Source of the DNA: Pseudeuparius sepicola
Taxonomy: Eukaryota; Arthropoda; Insecta; Coleoptera; Anthribidae
DNA length: 64,000 nt
NCBI GenBank assembly: GCA_963920635.1
Contig: OY987300.1
Coordinates: 81,755,899 to 81,819,898, forward strand
Direction of reading: 5' to 3'
The position numbers were made by a program, and so were the translations under genes. Below, piece by piece: positions 56,496 through 64,000 of the stretch; the stretch's first letter is position 1; every line of letters starts with the position of its first letter. The notes under the pieces are model-generated. The model was not told the origin of the DNA. It did not search any database and saw nothing but the letters and a program-made list of their open reading frames with translations.

Positions 56496-57581
56496 GAGGC
56501 CCACGATAAAGACAGGCCATGGTGCTAACGCATAATCGCGTAGTCACGTGACCAACTTAGTCCTCTATAATAAAAGCCATTTTTGGAGATAAGTAGAAAA
56601 AACAAACGTCAACAAAAATTACATTATTGGTTTTGTGCACCTGCCTCAGCTATTTAGGGCTGAGAGTTAAACGGCACTGCACTCAAATATTTTGGCACAT
56701 TCTCGAAAATTGTTGGAACAGCACCTTCCTTTAGCTTAGATGATATTCTCTATACCTAGGTATTTTCCTCCCACAACACATTTATCCACTTTAATTGTTT
56801 CACTTTCTTGAAAATGTGTTAGCCACACATACTTAAGGGTTTTTTAGAAATTAAATCTTAGTTGGAATTTGACGAATCCATTTTTGGCGCAAATTTTCAT
56901 CCCTAGGCAAAGCAAATGTTGTTATGGTGACATTTTCTTCCTGGCTTTTGTAATATGTATAAATATAATATAAACAGACCCAACATTTGGTATTTAAGTG
57001 TTTTTTTACGAAATATTGAAAACTCACCTCAGTATACTGTAAATATTGACGAAGTCCCAGTTGATCGGTAGCGTGAAAGTCCGAATAGGAACCGTATCGG
57101 GGCGTGGGTCGACAACGAAAATCCTCGAGTACGTTACAACACTGATTCATTTCGCACAAGGTGAATGGTGAACACAAAATACACAAACCCGAACGTGGTC
57201 AACGGGAACGGCTTCCAGCCACCCGGACCGTCTGAACTCGCGGATGTCCCTTAAGCAGTCCACCCGTCTGTGTCTCAGGCTCCACTGTCCATTCCGGGGG
57301 AAGAATTCCCCTTACAGCGCTCACGCGTCGGCACGAGCGGCACCAATACTCCTGGACGGCACGGCTCCCACCCAGAGGCCATAATAACACCAGGACATGC
57401 GCGCACTAGACACAAACTTGTTTCCAAAATATAAACTAAGACGTTTAAAAACACTTTAAACATTTAAAACTTCTCAAAACCCAAGTTGCCGCTTTCAGTT
57501 ATCTGACAAATGACATGTAACGTCGGACTAAGATGGTCACGTGATTTTTGTGCGCCATGGCCTGTCTTTATCGTAGGCCTC
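56496..57581 (-). mobile_element. TIR element with flanking direct repeat and THAP-like exon (P-like candidate)
   Basis: GAGGCCCACGATAAAGACAG at the left is mirrored by CTGTCTTTATCGTAGGCCTC at the right. The match continues through GCCATGG, then CACGTGACCA and CTTAGTCC. GTACAGTACCTC lies directly outside both ends (56484-56495 and 57582-57593). Because the end sequence is itself partly symmetric, the duplication could be 8, 10 or 12 bp. Inside, the minus strand has a THAP-like exon and a donor TACTGAG/GTGAGT near 57027. P-type transposons have THAP transposases and 8-bp duplications, hence the suggestion; the element is only 1.09 kb, so it is non-autonomous. Confidence 0.75.
56851..56940 (-). 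pseudogene. THAP-like exon fragment
   Basis: After an acceptor (AAAAGCCAG) the frame reads EENVTITTFALPRDENLRQK, then WIRQIPTKI and a stop (TAA, 56851-56853). The F-x2-P-x-D-x3-R-x-x-W-I spacing is that of the middle of THAP domains. The zinc ligands before and after are not in this exon, and it ends in a stop, so it is a relic or mis-spliced remnant. An upstream open segment (57028-57186) may be the preceding exon. Confidence 0.4.
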
Positions 57582-57593
57582 GTACAGTACCTC

Positions 57594-58544
57594 TGAATTT
57601 GGTCGCGTTTTTACCACGTTTCCGCCTTATGGGGATTAACATGGGGGAAAGTGGCCTAGAACCCTCACAATATAACTACTCATATTCAAGCGGCGTACAA
57701 AGTACAAGAAAATACAGAGCCTTTTACTGTTCAAGGAAAGCGTCTTCATGCACAAATCATTTCTATCAGGCCGTTGATAGACCAGCGATTCATCCTCAAA
57801 TCAGTGCATTCACGCCCGAATTGGCGGTCGGATGCCACCACTGTATAGAGCAGTCCGAGGCGGCGAAATCCTGTGACGTCGTAAATTTTAGTTTAACCCC
57901 AGGAAATTGCAGAAGCCTCGACAGATCTTGGAGTGCTCGTGGGTCTGATGGGACGGACATACAGATATAACCTACCCAGATTCGCCGGAGGATAAGTTAC
58001 AACCTTGATGATGTAATGTTGTGACCTCGCGCGGCTTAGAATGATTCAATTCGATACAAGCCCAGACGGAAATTGAATTAATTTCAGTGTAAACGCAAAG
58101 AGAGAGCATCACCAAAATGAGATGCACCGCTTGAGCCAAAGCCCTCTGAAATTTTAAAATAAACGGATCGTTTTACTGTCGAAACGGTTGCATTTAAACT
58201 CGGATTCGCAGTTTATGCTTTGGCAGTCGGGGCAAAACTGCCGATTTATGGGAGAAACATTCGATAATACGAGTAAAATGAACGTTAAAAATGCCCAGTT
58301 CGTTCTTCTAACTATTATTTTTTTAACACAATGAAAATCAACAAACTTGTTAAACAAGTACAGGGTTACTCATATATCATTTTCTTGCTATTTCAATATT
58401 ATAAATGGAGATTTGACAGTTTACATTAATGGGGAACTTACACAAAAATGAAATTTGAAAAATATTACTTTGAAACTTAATTTATTGCCATTAAATGAAC
58501 CACAGTTCACAAAAAAACTGATTTTTTATTTTTATGTAATAAAT
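57594..58544. other. Unassigned flank with one open frame and a solitary CAGGG end
   Basis: A plus frame of 140 codons starts inside the right terminal repeat (57548) and runs to 57970. It has no recognisable domain and crosses the transposon border, so it is not a native gene as it stands. CAGGGTTACTC occurs at about 58361 without a partner. Confidence 0.4.
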
Positions 58545-59172
58545 ACAGGGTGAGTCACATCTAAAGGCACAGCCGAAAACACAAGGTAGAATTCGCTAAA
58601 ATAAGCACATATGCTTCATAAACATTAGCTCAAAAACGCTTGGTTCTCCATATACAGAGTGTTGAAACTTTTCCAAATATTTTTTAATTTTTTTCTAGCC
58701 CGTTTAGGAATTATTTTATACATATTATGGGTTGTTATTTTGTGCAATAATTTGGCCCTGTTCAGATGAGCAGCGGCGTAGATACAAATAATTTTATTTA
58801 AAATGCCAGCATAATCACCTTGACACTAGTTTAAAAAATCCGGCAAAATTTTTGGTTTTGCACAGGGCCGTACTACTTTTTTTCTACAATTATTTACAGT
58901 AACTATTTGTACCTACGCCGCTGGTGATCGGAACGGGGTCAAATTATTCCACAAAATGGCAACCGTCCAGTGTATAATGTGTACCAAATTTGGTTGGAAT
59001 TTCTAAATGGGATCGAAAGAAATTAAAAAAATATGTTATTTTTGGAAAATTTTCAACACGCTGTATATGGAGAACCAAGCTTTTTTGGGCTAATGTTTAT
59101 TAAGCATATGTGCTTATTTTAGCGAGTTCTACCTCGTGTTTTCGGCTCTGCCTTTAGATGTGACTCGCCCTG
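58545..59172. mobile_element. CAGGGTGAGTC palindrome with inner CAGAGTGTTGAAA pair
   Basis: CAGGGTGAGTCACATCTAAA and its mirror form the ends, with ATA/TATA flanks. TTGGTTCTCCATATACAGAG at about 58640-58660 is mirrored near 59055, where CAACACGCTG/TATA is an inner end of the same type. The arms meet near 58830. A second nested unit is suggested but has no independent empty-site proof. Confidence 0.85.
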
Positions 59173-60118
59173 TATAAGCAATTAAGAACTGCATAATTCA
59201 AATCATTCTTGTAACACGCCCTCCTTGGTTGTGACGTCAAGTAGCTCGTTGGTGGTGGCTCCTCTGGTGGGCGGCGGCACCATGTATGAACTAATATGGG
59301 CGGCACATGTATAAGATCAACGAGAACGTCCCATCCGTCTTATTATAGTCTATCTGTCTCGAGGCCAAAAGAGCTTACACATCGAACGATGTATTGTATT
59401 ACATTTTTCCTGCTACCGCCATAGGTAAGTACTTTGAATTTAAATACACTATGGAGTAGATTGTGAGTAATAATCTTCATAATAACCATTGTCCAATTAT
59501 TACTAAAAATGATAATCAGTGATAAACATAAGAGGCAGAATGCAGTAATAATTAAAAAAAAACTTCTTGTGCGGTTGAACCCGAGACCTACGAATTACTA
59601 GTCGCGTGGCCTCACCATTCAGTTAAAGAAATGCTTGTTAAATTTAAGCTTTTAGGCGGTTCCTATTTTTGACCTACATCTAGAAATGGGTCGCCGAACT
59701 GTTTATTTCAACGTTCAATTTCCATTCTTCCTTCTCTAATTCTGTGTAGCTGTCACTCCTGTCACTGCCTTCCGATCGATCGAGCGGTGTGACGTCACAA
59801 ATATTCCCGCGCTTTTCGTGTCGTTTCAAATGAATATCTTGCAGTCACAACTTTAATTATTTATTGCAAATTAAATATTGCTGATATTTAGTATGTGCTC
59901 TTTCTATAGGTAAGCATATTAAAGAAATAAAAAAAAATGTTCAGGTTCCTCATTGTTCTATTTTTACAATTACATACAATAATATATTGAAAATTCAACA
60001 AAGCCAATATTGCTGTGGAATTTGTCCATAAGTTATATTTTATTTTTTCTGCCAATTTAGTCTTAATAAAAGGCATACCTATTTATGGATGGAACGTAAT
60101 ACTTTATTATAAATTAAA
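59173..60118. other. Unassigned stretch
   Basis: 59210-59430 is GC-balanced, with GGTGGTGG and GGCGGCGGC runs and a GTAAGT donor-like site near 59425. The rest is AT-rich. No gene is recognised. Confidence 0.4.
59573..59633 (-). repeat. Possible tRNA-derived SINE or tRNA relic
   Basis: The minus strand reads GGTGAGGCCACGCGACTAGT, AATTCGTAGGTC, then TCGGGTTCAACCGC, which resembles a tRNA anticodon-arm region followed by a B-box (GGTTCAA-C). The acceptor and D arms are not convincing, so it is not a working tRNA gene. Confidence 0.35.
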
Positions 60119-60900
60119 TTATAAAAAGTTCTCTATAATGCTTCCATTTTGTGCAACACACGGAGCATACCTCTTTAATAAACTTCTCATGTGGTTAGCC
60201 ACGATACCTGCCTCGTTCGTCTCTCTGATCTGAGGAAAGAAATCGAGTTGGGTCATGTCTGGGCTTCTGGCAGGCCATAAAATAGTTCTATTTGCACCAA
60301 CCCATTCTACAAAAGTGTCATCTAAATGCCTCTTGACAGCATTTGATTTATGTGCTGCAGCACGTGTTGCCAAACAATATTCGGCTCATTAACTTGGTTC
60401 AATAGATTAGAAATTTCTCCTCTTTAAGAGCTGTACATATTTTAGTCCAGTTAAACCACCTTCAAAAAATACTGGACCAATTATGTAATTGCAAAAAATA
60501 CCACACCAAACATTTATTGAAGTTTGACCTTGTCGTTGAATTGAAATAAACTGTCCTGAATTTTCTGATAACCAATAGTAAGTATTTCTTCTATTAAAAA
60601 CGCTACATGTTGTAAAAGTGACTTTATCAGTTCACAATATACAATTACACTCTGGACTGAGCTTCATGATATTTGCAAATATCTCGATGCACCTTTAATA
60701 GAATGTCTCTGATCTTCCACGAAGTATAATAAGATATGCTTCCTGCATATTCTCAGTTAGAACATGTCGTGGTTTATTTTTCTTTTCTCTATTTTTTAAA
60801 CTTCCAGTAATTCTCAATTTGTTATAAGTATATTCGAAATACGTGTGATGAGGTACTACTCTCCCTGGATATTTTAGTATGACCCTTATAAGAATTATGA
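60119..60900 (-). pseudogene. Mariner-like (IS630-related) transposase relic
   Basis: Read on the minus strand it contains an HTH-side segment LRITGSLKNREKKNKPRHVL near 60800, then TDKVTFTTCSVFNRRN, YYWLSENSGQF and NVWCGIFCNYIIGPVFFEGG. The intact frame 60119-60373 follows, with WPARSPDMTQLDFF (third acidic residue of the DDE/D triad in SPDxxxLD) and the usual C-terminus RSLLKRYAPCVAQNGSIIEN. Stops and frameshifts break it, and the segment with the second aspartate is not clear. It is an inactive copy. Confidence 0.85.
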
Positions 60901-60949
60901 ATTTTCAGACCACGAAACATATTTATTAAGAGGGAGAAACAAACAAATG

Positions 60950-61700
60950 ATGTTGATTATTTCCCTCATACTGCTTGCATCCATTAAGGTAGCTCCTTCC
61001 ATAAAAATCCAACCAATCATATGCCTCTGCTAGCGATAATTGCACTTGTGCAAATTATCGCGGTAATTATACTTGTGCAAATTATCACTTCGTTGTTTAG
61101 CAACCGCGAATCTGTTGGATACAAACACGTACCTACTTCTTAAAGTTTGTGTGTTTCACACTGTTCTAAATTGTGCAGCGTATAAATTATGTTGCGGTAC
61201 TATTAAGCATTGTATCAATGAATTTATATAACTTTTACTAAATAGCTAAATTGTTGTTATTAGACCTCCGTCTCCGTTTAAATTTATGACACACATTCAG
61301 AAAATAAACCAACGCTAACAGAGTGTAGGTATAATCGCATTTGCCTTGGATATCCAAGTCATGTTTGTTTACTCGAACGCTACAGTCGAAGCTGCCAATA
61401 AAATCCTTCAAAATGAGTCTTTTTGGAAATGTAAACATAGAAAAAATTAATACAGAAATTATCAAATCGTATTCGTGAAATAATCTCGACAAATACCACT
61501 CGGGCCGAAAATTTTTCTAAATAATTTTATTCTCAAGCGCTATTTTGCCCATTAGCAAAACCACCAATTGGGCTTTTATTTTCAGAGATAAAATAAAAGA
61601 CCAATTTATACTCGTGATCTTTCTAGGCAAAATAGCGCTTTCGAAGAAATTATTGATAAAATTTCCGGCACTTGTGATATTTTAGATACGATAATTATGG
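60950..61700 (-). repeat. Copy B of the mariner-associated repeat
   Basis: It is the reverse-orientation partner of 91-745 and lies immediately upstream (minus sense) of the transposase relic. It contains an extra inner inverted repeat: AGCGCTATTTTGCC near 61539 and its mirror near 61640, bracketing AATTGGGCTTTTATTTT and its mirror. The stem is about 60 bp. Confidence 0.75.
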
Positions 61701-62077
61701 TGGTGGTGGTGCTTCGTGTAGCAACAAAACACTATGTATATAACCGAACATACACACAATGAAAACAATGTTAGTTAACTCCTCTGTGGAGAATCCAATA
61801 CTAGCGTTCCAATGGTTAGTTTTTCTAGGATCACCGGACTTTGCCCTGGAGCAAACCGTCCGGAACCAGTGTAAATCCCGGACCTTTGCCCGGAGGATTA
61901 TCGATTAAGCGCACCCCAGAAACTTCAAAAGTAGGATTTAAACCCTCGAGTGCCTCTCTCGAACGAGGCTATATACTGTTGGGGATCAAAAGAAACAGTA
62001 TCGGCAGACGGGGACTTAGCAGCTTGTCTGTCTAAGGAAAGAGAAGAGTGTTTTTTATGGGAAATGTTCAGGGATAA
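61701..62077. other. Unassigned, GC-balanced flank
   Basis: Open frames on both strands at 61841-62035 and no domain. TGGTGGTGGTGGTG-like repeat at 61700. Confidence 0.4.
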
Positions 62078-62305
62078 AGACAATGTAATTTCTCCAACGT
62101 ATACCTAATTTATTCGGTTGATGCTACCTCCACATGGGTGCACTTTGAACTTAGCGTCTGTTCTGAGCTTCCGGTTGATTGGGCCAAGTTAAAATATGTT
62201 AATGTCGACGATTTCCGCGAACTAGCAACGGAGCGTATATGCATGAAGTTTTTGCCAGGTGAATTTTCGCGGAATTTAACAACACCCGCACGCGTTCTAG
62301 ATTAA
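62078..62305 (+). CDS. Coding-like open segment, unassigned
   Basis: A 75-codon frame without ATG ends at TAA 62303-62305. It has balanced residues (VHFELSVCSELPVDWAKLKY, VNVDDFRELATERICMKF). A good donor (TTGCCAG/GTGAAT) lies at 62259. If it is an exon, it would run from an acceptor such as GAACTTAG near 62154 or CAGG near 62071. I do not recognise the family, and short GC-balanced frames can be open by chance. Confidence 0.25.
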   Translation, partial: RQCNFSNVYLIYSVDATSTWVHFELSVCSELPVDWAKLKYVNVDDFRELATERICMKFLPGEFSRNLTTPARVLD

Positions 62306-62857
62306 CGAACCGAATGTGAAATAGATTTCTACCAACTTCCGTGGAAGTTGGATGTGTTTGAAGAGAGATAATAGAATCTATATTGTAGGAAATGTTTCAA
62401 AATAACTTTAGATATTTCTTGACATGCACAATATTGCCAAAACACAAAGAATTAATTTTACTTGGTGCAACCACTTCATCAGTAAAACGATTAACTAGTT
62501 TTAGAAGTTGATGATACAAAGTAAATTACACCTTGATGTATTGTACCTATGTCTTGTATTTTCTTTGACTTATCATTTTAATTGTATCTTACCAGAAGTT
62601 TGTCCACTATAATTTAATGTTCTGTTTCTTCTAACTTGCTTCTCGAGAAATAAATTGTAAACAACCCAGCGAAATTGTATCTTGCCTCTAGTGGTTTATT
62701 ATAATAACAAGCAAACTTTACTCTTGTAACAAGAGTTTTTCTTTCTAAATATTTGTCTTTTATATCTTAAAATGTATATTTACAAAGTGTATATCCCTTG
62801 TTTATTGTTTGTTCACTTTTTCTGTTTTACCAGCAAACTATTATACGAGCCCTGTCT
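62306..62857. other. AT-rich stretch left of the Tc1 end
   Basis: No frame or repeat is recognised. Confidence 0.4.
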
Positions 62858-64000
62858 CAGTGAAGTCGGTCCAAACTAATAAAAATATGTTTTTTTAACA
62901 AATTTATCGTGTTAATAGAAAATTTATTAAAATCAACACATTTTTCTACTTATATAGGAAACATTTATCCACTTTTGGCATATAATTAAACTATATTTTA
63001 ACTAACAAAGATTTTTTTTAAGAAATTCCTAATATTGTCAATAAATAGAAAATCGACAAAAATTAAATAGAAAATTACATCGCCTTTTCGACTTATTACT
63101 GCCTCGATACGTCTCAACATAGTGTTAACTAATGTTTGGCAATCATGTGGAGTGAAACTATTCCAAATTTCTTGGAGACGAGCACGCAACTCTGAAACGG
63201 TTCTTGTGAGTTGTGATCGCAACTTCTTCATTATATGCCATAATGTTTCAATCGGCGAAAGATCTGGACTGCTAGCCGTCCATTTTAAAAGCGAAATATT
63301 GTTTTCTAACATCGAATCTTTCACTTTTTTGCCGTATGACAAGAGGCACCATCTTGTTGGAAGATACATTCAATATTTTGCAAACGCAGTTCTTCAATTT
63401 TTAGTTTCAAATTATTTTGAAGGACGTGAACGTATTTATCAGCGTTCATGATGCCATCTACAAAGTGTAATTTTCCGACCCCTTTAGCTTTGGATCCCCA
63501 AATCATCACGGAGAACGAAAACTTAACTTTTTTCTTAAGGCAGTGTGATACACTTCTCCTTTAGTTGTAATGACTCGGCTTCGACTATCACCAACACAAG
63601 CTAGCTTCATCACCCCATATAATTGAGTTCCATTGATGCTGAGACCAAGCTCTGTGCTCTTTTGCCCGCAAAAGTCTATTTTTCTTCTGCCTCTTTGTCA
63701 GTAAAAGCTTTTGCTTTGCCTACAGATCGTAAAATTGAAAATGGGAAACAATCCGAAACAGTTTGGGCTTTAAACCCTAGTTTTCGGGCAGCCCTGTGAC
63801 AAGTTGCCCTCGAAAAACATTTATCTGTTGCCCGATTCCATAAAACTCTCAATTCTCCATAATTAGCCCGACGATTTTGCACGATAATCCTTCTCAGAGC
63901 CCTTAAATTTGTAACGGAATAATGTGGCCGACTTCGATTTCTCTGCTTCTGAGCAACGGATCCAGTAGTTTTGTAAAGTTTAATAATATTTCGCACTCTC
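62858..64000 (-). mobile_element. Tc1-type transposon, 3' side (runs off the window)
   Basis: CAGTGAAGTCGGTCCAAACT at 62858 resembles Tc1-family inverted ends (CAGTG-GG-GGTCC...). The coding relic lies inside in minus orientation. The other end lies beyond the window. Confidence 0.75.
62998..63996 (-). pseudogene. Tc1-like DD34E transposase, frameshifted
   Basis: The N-terminal part (63676-63996) has the helix-turn-helix region (NLRALRRIIVQNRRANYGEL, FSRATCHRAARKLGFKAQ). The middle, near 63600-63650 in another frame, has WSQHQWNSIIWGDEAS with the first aspartate. 63321-63509 has MMIWGSKAKGVGKLHFVDGI and IFQQDGASCH with the second aspartate. 62998-63369 has SSPDLSPIETLWHIMKKL with the final glutamate. 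At least two frameshifts and in-frame stops separate these parts. The ancestral enzyme cut and pasted the element at TA sites; this copy cannot. Confidence 0.93.

Noticed and set aside
57548..57970. 140-codon plus-strand frame
   Set aside because: It begins inside the terminal repeat of a transposon and crosses its border and target duplication, so it cannot be an old gene in this form. No domain is seen.
59573..59633. Functional tRNA gene
   Set aside because: The B-box-like and anticodon-arm-like parts are present, but the anticodon stem has a mismatch and no acceptor stem or D arm can be drawn.
63122..63451. 109-codon plus-strand frame
   Set aside because: It is antisense to the recognisable Tc1 transposase.
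1..64000. A coordinated novel multi-gene system
   Set aside because: No set of intact neighbouring genes exists. Coding traces are unrelated transposase relics, one THAP fragment and isolated exons. The unusual organisation is in the repeats.

Overview
The window reads as AT-rich nuclear DNA of an animal, most probably an insect. Coding traces show spliced exons with GT-AG borders. The transposase relics belong to families common in insects: hAT with 8-bp target duplications, Tc1, and mariner-like. There are many short inverted-repeat elements ending in CAGGGTG, tandem repeats with nucleosome-sized units, and no operon-like coding. A beetle or another repeat-rich insect would fit, but the sequence alone does not settle the order.

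Layout. 1-10.6 kb holds inverted-repeat elements, including a 1.17-kb foldback (5250-6420) sitting inside an older element (4956-6894), and a tandem repeat at 10.0-10.4 kb. 10.6-17.6 kb is mostly unassigned, low-repeat sequence. 17.6-24.2 kb holds a CAGGGTG element with a TATA duplication, a 5S-rRNA-like repeat, two foldbacks and one copy of a 1-kb inverted repeat. 25-36 kb holds a composite element, a hAT derivative (29282-30408), the second 5S-like copy, the partner of the 1-kb repeat, and nested palindromes. 38.9-39.4 kb contains the best protein-coding signal, two spliced exons of a THAP zinc finger. 40.1-41.4 kb is a 171/176-bp tandem array; a diverged relative lies at 53.9-55.8 kb. 42.45-44.09 kb is a 1.64-kb palindrome with a cysteine-rich terminal exon in its loop. 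44.7-45.9 kb is a set of nested palindromes. 47.3-49.0 kb is a broken hAT transposon with a perfect 8-bp duplication. 56.5-57.6 kb is a terminal-inverted-repeat element with flanking direct repeats and a THAP-like exon. A mariner-like transposase relic lies at 60.1-60.9 kb, and a broken Tc1 element runs off the right edge from 62.86 kb.

No complete host gene is visible. The strongest theme is palindromic elements nested at or near each other's centres, with TA or TATA at their borders. One 85-bp member can be compared with two uninterrupted copies of its target, which gives a direct 4-bp target duplication. Coordinates of diverged repeats are read by eye and may be off by about 10 bases.
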